A stretch of DNA of 64,000 nt from Limnephilus marmoratus. Taxonomy: Eukaryota; Arthropoda; Insecta; Trichoptera; Limnephilidae. The stretch spans positions 38,033,571 to 38,097,570 of the forward strand of contig OU862927.1 in assembly GCA_917880885.1 (NCBI GenBank), given 5' to 3'. Below, in pieces: positions 11,160 through 22,862 of this stretch; the stretch's first letter is position 1, and each line of letters opens with the position of its first letter. The notes beneath the pieces were generated by a model. The model was not told the origin of the DNA, searched no databases, and saw nothing but the letters and a program-made list of their open reading frames with translations. The position numbers and the translations under genes were made by a program.

Positions 11160-11577
11160 TTTTTTTTTTTTTACAGTGAATACCGCACAAGAATCTCAAC
11201 TGCTCCCGTCTGGAGCCAGTGAGACTATGGCATCCCCAATTGGGGTATGGTTGTGAGGCTGAAGGTAGTGGGGAGGGGAAGGAGGTGGGAAGAGGAAGGT
11301 TGGGAAGTACCTGGCTATTCAGATCTGGTCACTAAACACGGCTAAAGCCATTTTCAAGCAACATTTCAATTCTGAATAGTGGTCTTACACCAGGGCGATA
11401 CTAATAGTATCTTCCACTCTGGAACATGCCGCAAATATACTATATATTATTTTAAATGAATTAATTGTGAAATAACACAAATTAATCAAATAAAATTTAT
11501 TTGCGCATGCCGGATTCGAACCCGCGACCTCCGGAATGTGAGTCAAGAGTCTTAGCCACTGGACTACGGAGGTCGTC
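11160..11577 (-). repeat. SINE-1 copy A (full length)
   Basis: A roughly 418-bp tRNA-derived SINE on the minus strand. The head at 11505-11577 begins GACGACCTCCG and has an A box (TAGTCCAGTGG) and a perfect B box (GGTTCGAATCC). The body carries TTCAGAATTG...AGCCATTTTCAAGCA and AGTCTCACTGGCTCCAGACG, and the 3' end is TGCGGTATTCACTG plus a run of about 14 A at 11160. Copy B (13357-13776) is nearly identical over the whole length. Copy C (39656-40870) is split by two insertions. In the head, GACCTCCG and CGGAGGTC form a perfect 8-bp stem. Confidence 0.8.
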
Positions 11578-11721
11578 AAAAACGTTGACAGCAAATCAGA
11601 GATTACAAATAATAAAACAATAGGATGTCTATTATGCCAATTATGAACTTTCCACTGATGATAGTTATAATAATAAAGTGTGATATGTAAGTTTTATTTT
11701 TTAGTTACAAAATATAAAAAA

Positions 11722-11736
11722 GGGGGGGGGGGGGAG
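11722..11736. repeat. Poly-G run
   Basis: A near-uninterrupted G tract at the 3' side of the CR1-like fragment that follows. Confidence 0.6.
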
Positions 11737-11797
11737 GAGGAACATAGGAATAGGATTAAGAGGCAAAGGACGGGAATATATATATTGATTGAACTTT

Positions 11798-12328
11798 CTA
11801 GTTTGAGTCATGGTGCTTGGTGAGTTTTCGTTTTATGTCACGTAAAGTTGAGTTAAAAATGTCAATGTGGTAATAATTTGAGTTAAATGAGTGTGTGGAT
11901 CTGCAGATAAATGAGTTCTGTTTGGAGTTGGTCTTGCAAAGAGGAAGATTAAAGGTAAGTGACTGCCTGCTGTTGCGATTTGGAACATGGAATGATAGGC
12001 GTTGAAGAAGATCAGGACAATCGATTAAGTTATGTGTAATTTTAAATAACATTACCGAATCTGCTATGTTTCTTCGACAAGTTAACGTTTGTATTTTGAA
12101 GAACTTTGCAGAGTCTTCATTACTAACATGAGATCGAAAAGAGCGGAAATTGAGGTACCTTAAAAATCTATTTTGAACGCTTTCAATTCTATTTTTGTGC
12201 ACTGCATGGCCTGTGTTCCACACCTGAGATGCGTATTCAAGGATACTACGAACATATGAGAAATACAGTGTTTTGAAAGTAGTAAGGTCTTTAAATTGTT
12301 TACAGGAGCGGATTATGAAAGCAAGCAT
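11798..12328 (-). pseudogene. CR1-like LINE ORF2 C-terminal fragment, 5'-truncated
   Basis: A 176-residue open segment matches the C-terminus of the CR1-like ORF2 at 22863-25700. Shared blocks include YVRSILEYASQVWN, RIESVQNRFLRYL, the NRR-adjacent segment, IDCPDLLQR and CKTNSKQNSFI. It is the part after the RT thumb and has no catalytic residues. The sequence is diverged from the full-length element, so it belongs to an older subfamily. It ends at about 12330 where similarity stops, the usual 5' truncation. Confidence 0.75.
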
Positions 12329-12391
12329 AGAAGATGCGTTTGTGACTATATGTTATGATCATGTTCTGCAGTATTGGGTACTGCTTAATTT

Positions 12392-12793
12392 ATTGGATAA
12401 CCAACACCCTTGCCACAGGTCACCCCAAGTGGTTCGCTACGTTTGGTGACATAGCAGGGGTGCCCGGGTTCATGGGGTGAGGTTTGTTCGAGTCTTGGCG
12501 GCGAATGCGTCTGCCCGCCAGCTGCATGGCAGACCAGATCGGGAGAGAATGGTCGAGGGAGTCCCTTTGACTTCTCCAGCCGTACTCTGAACATCGCCTT
12601 GCACCGCAGTAGGAGGGATGGATTCACCCGTCACTCCTGGACACACTGGCCCCCAGATTCTTACCCACCCCACCCTTTTCGTTCCCAGAACTTATTATCC
12701 TTCCCTATCCTAAAAAGACCCTCCACACAGCATCCCCAAAGATGATATAGACCCCGAGGGGAATATTTTACTCAGGGCCTCCTGTGTGTTTTT
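12392..12793 (+). repeat. Short element S3 with LINE-A 3' hairpin tail
   Basis: Plus-strand copy of the S1 family. It starts at ATTGGATAACCAACACCC, has TGGGGTGAGGTTTGT, the CACTCCTGGACACACT segment and CCCTCCACACAGCATCC, and ends with CCCCGAG/CTCAGGG and GCCTCCTGTGTG followed by T-rich DNA instead of the usual A tail. The stem has one A.C mismatch relative to the other copies. Confidence 0.55.
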
Positions 12794-12794
12794 T

Positions 12795-13065
12795 TTAGTA
12801 TTTTTTGTGTTACAGCTGTTTCGGCCTACAAGGCCATTTTCAAACTGTGGTTTAACCACTGTGAGACGATTCATTTATACGATCTTAAATGTCAATTTTT
12901 GAAAGTGTCTTAATTGATTTATTACCGGTTAAAACAATTTGCAAAAATATACGTATAAAATCGTATAATCGTCTCAAAGTGGTTTAACCATAGTTTGAAA
13001 ATGGCCTTATAAGAAATAACAGCTATAATAAAAATAAATACTAAAATACTTGCAATGTTATTGCA
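12795..13065. repeat. Foldback element, about 270 bp inverted repeat
   Basis: The left arm (TACAGCTGTTTCGGCCTACA, GGCCATTTTCAAACTGTGG, TTTAACCACTGTGAGACGAT) is repeated inverted in the right arm (GTCTCAAAGTGGTTTAACCA, AGTTTGAAAATGGCC, TAACAGCTATAATAAAAATA). The arms are each about 100 bp around an AT-rich centre. The end with ACTAAAATACTTGCA recurs at 44512-44537, so this is a mobile repeat. Confidence 0.55.
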
Positions 13066-13224
13066 TTTAGCTGGAACGGTAAACCGCATTTTATCCGTTT
13101 CCTCTGCGTTTAAACATATTGTTCCTTAGGATTATAATAAACAAAATTAATGAAATAACTAACAAAGCCAATTAAATGTTGGGATTTTTAATTCGCTCAT
13201 CAATTTCCGCATTATACAGACTGT

Positions 13225-13315
13225 GTTTTATTCCCTATACACCTTGTATGTACATATATCCGCCCCCACTTAGGACACTGTACACCGTTCTGGAATCCTT
13301 TCTTACTAGCCCATA
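13225..13315. repeat. Repeat shared with 43950-44030
   Basis: The stretch CGCCCCCACTTAGGACACTG to TTACTAGCCCATA is matched, diverged, at about 43965-44030 next to a SINE-2 copy. Confidence 0.4.
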
Positions 13316-13356
13316 ATCCGAAAAAAACCAAAATAACACCGAATCTATTAAATTCC

Positions 13357-13776
13357 ATTTTTTTTTTGTTTAACATTGAATACCGCACAAGAATCTCAAC
13401 TGCTCCCGTCTGGAGCCAGTGAGACTATGGCATCCCCAATTGGGGTATGTTGTGAGGCTGAAGGTAGTGGGGAGGGGAAGGAGGTGGGGAAGATGAAGGT
13501 TGGGAAGTATCTGGCTATTCAGATCTGGTCATCAAACACGGCTAAAGCCATTTTCAAGCAACGTTTCAATTCTGAATGGTAGTCTTACACCAGGGCGATA
13601 CTGATAGTATCTTCCACTCTGGAAATGCCGTAAATATACTATATATTATTTTAAATTAATTAATTGTGAAATAACACAAATTAATCAAATACAATTTATT
13701 TTCGCATGCCGGTTTCGAACCCGCGACCTCCGGATTGTGAGTCAAGAGTCTTACCCACTGGACTACGGAGGTCGTC
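13357..13776 (-). repeat. SINE-1 copy B (full length)
   Basis: Nearly identical to copy A (11160-11577), in the same orientation, 2.2 kb away. A 5' head with A box (TAGTCCAGTGG) and B box (GGTTCGAAACC, one change) is followed by the same body and ends in an A-rich tail at 13357-13372. Small indels separate the two copies, so they are independent insertions or an old duplication. Confidence 0.78.
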
Positions 13777-14360
13777 CATAACTTCATCTCCCTTCAAACA
13801 ATTAATTCTTTGTTCAAATTCAATTTGCATTCGCCTAAGGCCTAAGCTAACAAACTTTATTAAATTCACCCCCACCTACCTTATGAGTAACCCGACAAAT
13901 CGATATTTTCATTTGCCTGCATGCAGAATTATCCTTAGAAAAAAATTCCCATTTTGCGCAGTCTAACAAACAATTTTATAATACCGATTCCCCACATTTA
14001 GCTATTCAGCATTTAGTTTTTTAAACAACATTTTGGTCCTTTGAGCCGGATGATTTCATGTTTTTTTGTATATTTGATGGATTTGGTTGCTTTTGTATGT
14101 TTTCTTGTGATTCGTCATTTCTTCCTGAAAGTTTTAAACATTTCAACCTTTCTGTTCGTCCAATCAGCTTTAAGATAGCTTCATGATGTTTAATTTGCAT
14201 AATAATATATTTCATATGTTGTTAGATTTTTCCTTTCAATTTTTTATACCCTTCAAGGGTGTTCTTGGTCATCGTTTCGAATTATGGAGGGATGGAATGT
14301 GAATTTATTTTATATAATTTCTAATAATTCTTTACTGTTCGTTGGTTTGCCGTAATCTTT
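13777..14360. other. No recognised feature
   Basis: No gene or shared repeat recognised. Confidence 0.4.
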
Positions 14361-14362
14361 AA

Positions 14363-14830
14363 TCTTCTTCTTCGATGGCGCTACAGCCCATATCGAGCTT
14401 TGGCCTCCTGCAACAGTCGCCTCCAACTCCTCCTGTCCTCAGCGGCTAACTTCCAATTTGGTACCTGGAGAAGCTGTGCTGTATCCCCTCTTACTTCGTC
14501 TTCCCACCTCAGTCTGGGTCTTCCCACTTTTCTCTTTCCACCTGGGTGTCCAGTCAAAATTCTTTTTGGGACGCGTGTATCCGGCATTCTCTGTATATGC
14601 CCAGCCCATCTCAGCCTGCGGAGTCTCATATGTGCTGAGATGCTAGGGGCCTTATATATATCATACAATTCTGCCGGATGCGCCACTGTTCACCATCTTT
14701 CACGGGTCCACATATTCATCTCAGCACTTTTCTTTCAAAAGAATCCAGCATTTCAGCCATCTTTACCGTCAGTGTAATCTTTAATAAGCCTACGTTATTT
14801 GGTCTCCATTCTATGATTGTGAGATTAATC
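14363..14830 (-). pseudogene. RTE-like LINE ORF2 C-terminal remnant
   Basis: The minus strand reads RLRRLRWAGHIQRMPDTRVP, then GKRKVGRPRLRWEDEV and DRRSWRRLLQEAKARYGL with a stop near 14381. RWAGHI-RM plus GRPRLRWEDEV is the usual C-terminal signature of insect LINEs whose ORF2 ends in an RNase-like tail. Upstream of about 14690 the frame shifts and decays. The copy is 5'-truncated. Confidence 0.68.
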
Positions 14831-15397
14831 ATATCGAATCTGTACAGGAATCCATACACTTCTTATGGGGAATTACTCGAAGGTTGGGGGTAGAAAGATT
14901 CGAATACTCAAACGATGAACTTAAAGTAGAACTTAAAAAAAAAACAGAGGAAAGACTTTGATCTCATCTGCATTTTCAAAATTATTAACAGTATGGTTGA
15001 CTCACCCACTTTGTTGCAATTCTCACCTTTCAATATCCCTTCCCGTAGACTCAGAAATATATAATTGATTTTCCTCAATCAATACTCCGCACATTATGGA
15101 TACCATTCCATACCAATGTCCAGAATACTCGGACTTGTCAACTCAAGTATTTTTATATATGAATTTGTGTAAGTCTTAATGATATTAAATTTCAAGTCAA
15201 TCATTACGCAAGTAATCCAGATATTTTGCGTTGATGTGGAAGAAGTCGTGACTTTTTCCTGCCTTGACTTGACATTATCTTCTTTTTTTTTAGTGTAATT
15301 TCCCTCAATTTTATTTTTTTCGTATTTCTAATTTTCCTATCGAATACTGTACCATTTCTCGTTGTATTAATTTATTATAATATTGAATGTGTTTTAT
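14831..15397. other. No recognised feature
   Basis: No convincing coding or repeat signal. Confidence 0.4.
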
Positions 15398-15850
15398 TTA
15401 GACAAAGTCCATTAATAAATACATAAATAAATAAACAAATTTCATAATAATACGATGATTGGAGTCGAGCTCCGACTTAGGAGATATTGAACGGAGGCGA
15501 GGCAATTTTAGATTATGCTTCATAGAGAGAAGGTATTTGTTCAGAGAAGGACAACCAAAACATATATGAATTATAGCTTCCACTTCTAGACTACAAAAAA
15601 TAACTGAGTGAATTTTAAAAAGGTGAGAAGAAACGGAACAATGTCCAATTCGCATTGGAATAAATGAAGAAATTTCTTTTTTTGGAATAATGGGAGAATC
15701 GTTGAAACTACGATTTTGATGGGATTGTCCTTTGTATTGAGGCACAGCAGGTTCCCTTGGATTGACTAGTAATTTGCCAATACTCTGCCCAAGAATTGTA
15801 GGATTTATCATGGATGGAAGAAATGTCATGTGGTTTATGCGGGTGACAAT
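15398..15850 (-). pseudogene. Jockey-like LINE C-terminal remnant beside Orco exon 5
   Basis: An open minus-strand segment of 143 residues contains IPMRIGHCSVSSHLFKIHS and, about 20 residues on, EAIIHICFGCPSL. This is the RIGH...(V/I)-H-(I/L)---CP pattern found after the RT domain in jockey/I-type LINEs. The upstream part decays in another frame at about 15710-15850. It ends about 55 bp from the Orco exon 5 donor, so the insertion is intronic and does not touch the exon. Confidence 0.5.
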
Positions 15851-15904
15851 AGGGCCGGATGTAGGAGATTGTTATGATTGGACTTATGATATATAATATG
15901 TTAC

Positions 15905-16118
15905 CTGCAAGTATCATCTGTTTTTCAGACATCCCACTGGTAGACCTGAACAACTCAGCAGTATTGGGTCTGTAGGTATCCAGACTGGCCGATAGCTCCA
16001 TCAGCGGCTTCATGATACTCTTCAGGTGCTGTAGCTGCTCACAGGCGAAGATCAGCCAGGAGCAGAACATCATGTCCAGGAGATTGGCGTGCATGATGGT
16101 GAAGATGAGCCAGTAGAC
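15905..16118 (-). CDS. Orco: Orco exon 5 (residues about 204-274)
   Basis: The acceptor ACCGTATCAG|GTC and donor CTTGCAG|GTAACA give 71 codons plus one base. The exon encodes the end of transmembrane helix 4 (VYWLIFTIMHANLL) and the start of intracellular loop 2. It contains the most conserved Orco stretch, FCSWLIFACEQLQHLK followed by MKPLMELSASLDTYRPN. It then ends in a divergent segment (STSGMSEKQMILA) where the family is variable. Loop 2 and helix 7 form the channel gate and the contact with tuning receptors. No stop or frameshift is present. The next exon was not found in the 15.9 kb downstream. Confidence 0.93.
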
Positions 16119-16324
16119 CTGATACGGTACAAGAGATTAGATTACAGTCTACCTAATCTAACCTAAAATACAGGATCCGGTAGCATAACTTCCTTTTTTA
16201 AAAGGTTTCAGAACGTTTTACATTTAAAATACATAAAACATGCAATTCTTAGAGTTTTAATTTAAAAGTCATCCAGAAAGGCAATTAAATTAGAGTTTAT
16301 TACTAGAATTCATGCTGAATTTGT

Positions 16325-16854
16325 GGAATAATGTTGTATGTAAACAATTCCACATACAACGTTTTTCCACAAAATGTTATTTTTACACTTCGTACCTTAC
16401 AAAAAGCAACATACTCTTTTAACATAAATGAACACATGTCATATTTATGTATTTGAGCTTAAAAAGCAAAAAAAAAAACGATATGAATAAATGGAACCAT
16501 TTACTTTCTAGATATTGTCTTGACATCAACATCTAACATTATTCCACATAACTGTTTCAACGGCTAAAAAAACAGGCTAAATAATATTTTTTCCGGCATT
16601 CTTCAGCTTCTTGGCTTTGAAGACCTTCTAGTTGAAGACGTTCATTTTCTTAATTTATTCCCATAAATAACCACGCGCCATGATTTTGATAAATGGCATT
16701 GTACAACATTCTTCCACAAACCAAACTTCAAAAGGCTGCCACAGGCCTAAAAAAATGTTCATTCCCATAATCCCTACCTTCAAAAATGCGTATTAACATG
16801 CCCAACATTATTCTATCAATAACTCAATAGTTTTGTTGGATACAACATTATTCC
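16325..16854. mobile_element. Possible MITE with 15-bp terminal inverted repeats
   Basis: GGAATAATGTTGTAT at 16325 is repeated exactly inverted at 16840-16854. Inside, variants of ACATTATTCCACA recur at about 16348, 16534, 16707 and 16800, as in subterminal repeats of non-autonomous DNA transposons. No clear target duplication was found, so boundaries are provisional. Confidence 0.35.
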
Positions 16855-16914
16855 GGGCAAGGGCTCAATTACAGAATAAGATTCTTATTTAACTGATTTA
16901 ATTACGCAGTTATT

Positions 16915-17490
16915 ATCGCAGTTAGATACCTCGGCAGTATTCTCACGGAGACTCTTGACCCAGATGTAGAGGTTAGGTGCAGAATTGAAGCAGCAAGAAC
17001 TGCGTTCACTAAAATAAAATCCCTCTTCTGCAATGACAATATCAGCTTAAAACTGAGATGTTATGTGTGGTCGGTCTTGCTCTATGGATGTGAAACATGG
17101 ACCTTGAAAGTAAATACCATGAACAGGTTAGAGGCTTTTGAAATGTGGCTTCACCGGAGAATGCTCAAGGTCATGAACTGACATGATAACCAACACAGAA
17201 ATTTTCAGGCAGGCTAGAGCAGATAGAGAACTGCTTACATTAATAAAAATCAGGAAAATTTCATATCTGGGTCATATACTTCGAGGGGAGAAGTACCACT
17301 TGCTCCATTTAATATTTAAAGGCATGATAGAGGGTCGCCGAGGGCCTGGTAGGAGACAAATGTCTTGGCTGCGTAATATACGAATTAGAAGTGTGGAGGA
17401 GCTATTCCGAGCAGCGCAAGACAGAGGGACATTTTCAAGAGTGATCGCCAACGTCGGGGGACCTGATACGGCACACAAAGAAGAAGATAT
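16915..17490 (+). pseudogene. RTE-type LINE ORF2 C-terminal remnant
   Basis: The plus strand reads VRYLGSILTETLDPDVEVRC, RCYVWSVLLYGCETWTLK and LEAFEMWLHRRMLKV, then stops, shifts frame at about 17180, and continues ISYLGHILRGEKYHLLHLI, RGPGRRQMSWL and IANVGG. These are the thumb and C-terminal motifs of RTE-like elements. It is homologous to the remnant at 6000-6690 but diverged. It lies in the intron between Orco exons 4 and 5. Confidence 0.72.
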
Positions 17491-19822
17491 TATTAAATTA
17501 TTCTCGTTTGTTAACTGGGGAGCTAGTTTATTTATTAATTCATGAATTAAAAATATATTTAAGAAGATATAACGAAATTCTATGTCGGTATACACCAAAA
17601 CCCTTTTACTCAATGATCTCCAGGTGATTCTCGGGTTTATGGCTTCACCTACTCATCATAATGATTTACATTAAATTTCCAAGAAATGTACGTTATGTAA
17701 ACCCCGGGGCTATTTACCTTCCCTTGAAAACTACGCTTCAAGTTCTTTACGATCTGATACCAAACTTTAAACCAATGCTTTGCAATATAGCCAATTCCAT
17801 CGAAAATAAAGTATCTTTAAAACAACTTTGTTGAAGTTATTCGGATTCGGCGAACAGTTAACCAAAAGTTGTGGATGATATTATTATCGTATATCTTTTC
17901 AGTAGTTGTTTTCAGAAAACATATTTTAAAAGTTTAGCAGGAACTCAAAAATGATATTTAGACCTGAATTTCTGAAACGATGTTTATCGTGGAACTAACC
18001 AGAATGATGAATATTTTATGGGAATTAGTAACAACATTTATGCACAAATTAGATTTAATTCGTTCTAGGTTAGAAGTAGAAAGTTATATAAGTGCTCATC
18101 AATTTAATTGACAGTTCAAAGATGATTAGTGCTTCACTTGTTTTCTTTTATTTACAAATAAAGCGTAATACGTGAAAGTGAAAGTAAAGTAAGCGTAATA
18201 CTTAAGGAAATAATGCTTAGTTCGGAACCAAATTGTTGCACATTTCGACCCTAGCATTTGATGTGAAACTGAGATCACTTGCAAAGGATATGACATAAAT
18301 AAGTAAGTTCGGAAGCCCCCTCCGCAACTTAAGCAGATATATGCGCTAAAAATACGACAGCAGTCAAGTACAATAAGCGTGTTTATACGTCAGCGCGTGC
18401 ATCTCCATAGAAATCGTTCTAACTCCGTTATCGTTTTAGTTACACCCCTAAAACAAAAAGTATAAGGTCGATAGTAGATTAAGCTGTACATCCCTATCAA
18501 GTTGTCCATAGAAATAGATAACAAGAATATGCTGTCAGTCGCGTAGTTAACACAAATATTTACCCGCCCAAATTTACTACCGGCGGCTCGACCGCGCTCG
18601 ACATTGTTAATTTTTATTAAATATTTTTGTATCAAATTATAAAAAAGTGAGGAGACAAAAGTGTTTATTACACATTTCTACAATAGAAGAAGTATTGTTG
18701 TGTACATAATCTGTAATTTTAGTACCGTTTTCACATAAAAACATTACGTGAGTCATTTTTTCCTATTTTTAATGTTTGCGTTCTAAATTTTAATATTTAC
18801 AAATGTTAATATTTATTTGTAATATGATAATTTAAAAGCTTATTTTGTAAACTTTTTAAAACAGTTTTAACTATTCGGCTACGTTCAGAAATATTTCATT
18901 TATAGAGCTTTAATTGTAAAGCAATAATAATAAAAAGTTTTCGTAAAATGTCATTTCGTTTGAGACATTTTAAGGGCTTAAATTGCGATTTTCGGAGGGG
19001 AAGGTTGCATATATCCTAAATAAGTACTTAACAATAAATTTGGCACTACACTCCGATGTTTCCTTGATAGCGTAACGTCAATGTAATGATTTGGTGTTTT
19101 TGTAATGATTTGGTCCATCGATTTTCACAAACAAAAAATCAAAATTTAGAATCCCACCACTCTAAATCATTCCTTCCGAAAAATTACTATTTGATTTTGC
19201 TGGTACCTACTCGAATGTACGTGTGTATTTCAAACTAACTATTTTGCATTTGTCAAAGCAGTAAAAAATGGTCGTTTAAACTGTTTCCTAGTAAGCCAAG
19301 GACAATTGATTGAACGTAACAAAGGCCTATTTCAACGCGGCCGTCTTGCATTTCGCCTGTAGATTTGTTTATATGTTCCGTTTCAAGATGGTGGCCGTTT
19401 TAATGGTCCAGTAAAGATTCTTTTTGAAAGTGAAATCATCTTGTTTATTCGGACTTTCTTATTACAATTTCTTCAATACTATAGTACGTACCTACCTACC
19501 TGCCTGAAGAAATTGTAAAAGCGAATTGTCATTGATGTAGTTACGTTTCTTTGGACAATTTGAATAATTTCTCATTTGAAATAAAATATTTGGTTTGTTT
19601 ATTAAGTAGGTAGGTATTTACCAAATAACCTACGTATTTCAGAGGAAATTTAAAAGAAAATTAAAAACATGTTTTTGGACGTGAGATTTCAGAGAACTAG
19701 TATGGTGTATTTAAAAAAATATATATAGTTATCCCTTGTGTTGGCTAGTATTGGCTAAGCGGACCGCCAAGTCAAAGAAGGAAAAGTTCACCCTAAGTGA
19801 TGATCCGAAAGATTCTGCTCAC
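17491..19822. other. Unassigned intron sequence
   Basis: AT-rich Orco intron with no recognised gene. The open stretch at 18390-18635 (-) lacks any family motif. Confidence 0.45.
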
Positions 19823-19983
19823 CTGGTAACCGAAGCAAACCATGTATGGCACCCCAGCCATTGCATCGAATGGATAGAAGGACTTAAGAGGCAGCCTCGG
19901 GACCTCTTCTGTCATGGTTTCGTTGGTCTCATGGTCCTTGGCAAGGCGAACAGACTCACCGAAGAAGGTGATAGTTACCCAGG
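19823..19983 (-). CDS. Orco: Orco exon 4 (residues 150-203)
   Basis: The acceptor TTTTTCAACAG|CC and donor GGTTACCAG|GTGAGC enclose two bases plus 53 codons. The exon encodes the end of transmembrane helix 3 (WVTITFFGESV), the long extracellular loop 2 with DHETNETMTEE and the family hallmark PRLPLKSFYPFDA, and the start of helix 4 (VPYMVCFGYQ). The NET sequon matches the conserved glycosylation site in this loop of other Orco proteins. The frame is intact and joins exon 3 through a split TCC codon. Confidence 0.93.
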
Positions 19984-20639
19984 CTGTTGAAAAATGCAAA
20001 CATTATCTTTAATTAACAACCGTGGTAGATACCACTGGAGAAAGACCGCCACTTGTTGCTTGAAATTTATCATTAAAGTTATATTCAAAATTCCCATATT
20101 AACAAGCACTATAGATATATTAACAAGTTTAAAGAAGAAATTCGACAAATTTAAATAAAAACCATTCTCCTTTATCTTTCTAAAAACAAAATATGTTAAT
20201 TTGACTTAAATACACGAAACACGGCTTAAAACCAACGAACTCTTTTAAAAACAAACATTTGCTCTATTTTTGATCGACATTTTAACTACTGCTGAACAAT
20301 TCTCTTCTTGTGTCAATAAGTTGCAAATTCTCCGAAATAGAGCAACGAGAATAACAGTTAGGCGAAATTGATTTTCAAAAGTGACTAAAATGTTAAAGGA
20401 ACTAAACTGACTAACAGTGAATCAGATGCTGAGCTTGAACGCGGTGATATTTATTCGTAAAATAATAAAAAAAACTGTTACCAAACCATTGTTTACAATA
20501 AGGACATAATACCAGGAATTAAGTTAATTAATTAACCAAAAAAGGACGAAGCCAATACGCAAAACAGTTTACTCCACAAAGTGATGATAATATATTATAT
20601 TTAAATGCTCGGCCGGAAACAATAGACTATAGTCTACAC
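19984..20639. other. No recognised feature
   Basis: Intron sequence without a recognised element. Confidence 0.4.
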
Positions 20640-21830
20640 TCTACACAAATTGGTAGGTTCAAGAATGAGGCGGCTGGTGACGACATCAATCCCCGTGAAC
20701 TTCAGACCGACAAACAAGAGGCTGAAGAGAAAAGTGTGGCACCATAGGTCGGCAGACTGGTTCGGTACGTGGGCATACTTCAGTGCTTTCCCGTGGATAG
20801 CTGACTGTTTTCGGACATCGGATTCCTCAAAATGTGTTCAAGAAATTGGCGAGGTAATCACTTCATGGCTTCATTAAATCCACTGTTAAGGAAACTGGTG
20901 TGGACTTAAAGCCGTGGTTCAGTCGACAATGCTCCAAAGCAGTACGAGCCTACAACACATCTCGAACGTCCGAAAACAGATCAGAATATAACAAAATAGC
21001 AAAGGAAAACAAGAGGACCATAAATTGATCAAAATTCGAGCACGACCTGCCCGCAGGGCAGCAGAGAGTTCTGGTCGCTTGCGGGCTCAATAGATTGCAA
21101 TTTCTGCAAATCCAGTCTGCCACCTTTTACCTGATCTGATAGCTCTCTAGCAAACAGCGCCGCGCCGCCGACAAGGCTAACTTATTAGGCAAAATAAGTT
21201 TGCTGAAAACTTAACCATCGATGATCAAGGTGTTCCCCGCCGTCGATCCTTCACTGCGATTTTTATATGAAAAAGTTGAGGATCCGGCCTCGGGATGTAC
21301 TCCAAGTCTTACGAGGGCTTGATGTTAATAAAGAAAGCTAGCGGGACTGACAGAATACCTGCCCTGATATTGCAGAGGTGTGCTGCAGAAATAGTTCCAA
21401 TTTTGACAAGCTTTGAAGTCAGCTCTGATTGGAAAATTGGAAAATTTGATATTGGGAAAAAGTAGGTCATCCATCCTATTCCAAAGAAGTGTGACCGCTC
21501 TAACCTGGCCAACTAGCGATCACACCAGTTCTATCTAAGGTGATGGAACGTGTGATCAACGACAAACTGCTCACATACCTCGAGAAGAAAAAAATTATTA
21601 ACGACCGTCAATACATATTCCAGCGGAACCGCTCGTGCGGTGATCTTCTCTTCTCTTGTGAAACATATTTGTGGGCGGTACCTGGAACGTTTCGGTGAGA
21701 CCCAAACGGTTGCACTGGATATTTTCGATATCTTTGCCTGTATTTGGCACCGAAGACTTGTCAACAAACTGCCTTCTTAGGGACTTTCCGCATCCTTGTG
21801 TAAGTTATCGTCCAGTTGATTAGTCACATC
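20640..21830 (+). pseudogene. Jockey-like LINE fragment: end of endonuclease to RT
   Basis: The plus strand, in several broken frames, reads the linker and RT of a jockey-type LINE. Near 20745-20830 it gives HRSADWFGTW and FPWIADCFRTSD, then LKPWFSRQCSKAVRAYN. After that come KKASGTDRIPALILQRCAAE at about 21325, VIHPIPKKCDRSNLANY, DKLLTYLEKKKIINDRQY, and RFGETQTVALDIFDIF with WHRRLVNKLPS at about 21700-21780. The conserved (F/S)DK-type catalytic RT segments are mutated and several stops interrupt it, so it is dead. It is truncated at both ends and lies in intron 3 next to the R1-clade LINE block. Confidence 0.68.
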
Positions 21831-22435
21831 TCCGAAAAATCAAAATTTGAGCGGAATATCTTGTACAATACTCGGATTACTCATAAAAGCAACCAAATCG
21901 ATTATATTGCAGAAAAACTTGAAGCAAATTCAACAAAATGTTGATCTTGTCTGGATCACCAGTAGGATATTTCAAAATGGTATACTAATGTACCGGATTA
22001 TTATGCCTCCCGAAAATATATTGAAGCATGTTTTATATGTAAAACACAGACACGTGTAAGCAATGTTTGATTTATGGTAAACATTCGAATATTGCTTTGC
22101 TCATTATCTCAGAACTTAATTTTTGGAGATGTCTGACAAGTCTGACTAATCAACTGTCATACGCCACAGACATCTATCGGTTTCTTATAAGAATATATAT
22201 TAAATTTTGAGTTCCCGGCGTGCGTTGAATGGAACTAAAAAAAATGTTTCTCAGTGCGTGTCCTTTCCAATTCTCTGCTTTCCCCTTCCGCCTCCCCTTC
22301 CCCTCCCACATCCCTTTACCTTCCACCTTCCCCCCTCCCTCTTCCTCTTCCACCCGTCCCGCCAAACTATATGAAATAAATCTTTTTTCAAACAACTCAC
22401 GCGCCAACCATTTTTATGCAAATTTCATTTAGCCA
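21831..22435. other. Unassigned; pyrimidine-rich tract at 22240-22360
   Basis: No gene recognised. The tract at 22255-22360 is strongly pyrimidine-biased on the plus strand (CTTTCCCCTTCCGCC-like runs). It could be a decayed microsatellite. Confidence 0.4.
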
Positions 22436-22862
22436 GAGCTCAACATTGAAGTACCCACCACTGTCCCGCCCCGGTATAGGCGACTTATGGTCGCCCCTTC
22501 GGAGCTCTCGCAAGAATCTAATTTTTTTGAATGAACGACTCTACATTTAATAAAACGAATCTAGACCTTCAATGCCCCTACATACTTTTATTTTATTTTA
22601 TTTTTATTTTATTTTATTTTATTTGGAAAACCAACAGTTACATTATTTACTTAGGTGTATTTACATATGTATATGTTATTGAACCAATAATAGGTTTTCA
22701 CTGGTGTGTATTAATTAGAGAGATTAAAAAGTAATAAAAGTTATAATAGTTATAATAGCTTATTGGGATGGGATGGTGGGCGGGAGGGGAAGGGGACGGA
22801 TCTATTCTCGGAGTGAATAAGTTATTTGTATAGAAGTATAATAGTTTGTATATGTTTAGAAG

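Noticed and set aside
11505..11577. Functional tRNA gene (perfect A and B boxes).
   Set aside because: The acceptor ends do not pair and the same head with its 350-bp body recurs at 13357-13776, so it is a SINE head.
1..15900. Search for the C-terminal Orco exons (loop 2 end, helices 5-7).
   Set aside because: No minus-strand segment with the expected conserved motifs and splice sites was found; they are probably left of the window.
18390..18635. 81-codon open frame on the minus strand as an Orco or host exon.
   Set aside because: Composition and sequence do not resemble Orco; no supporting splice sites.
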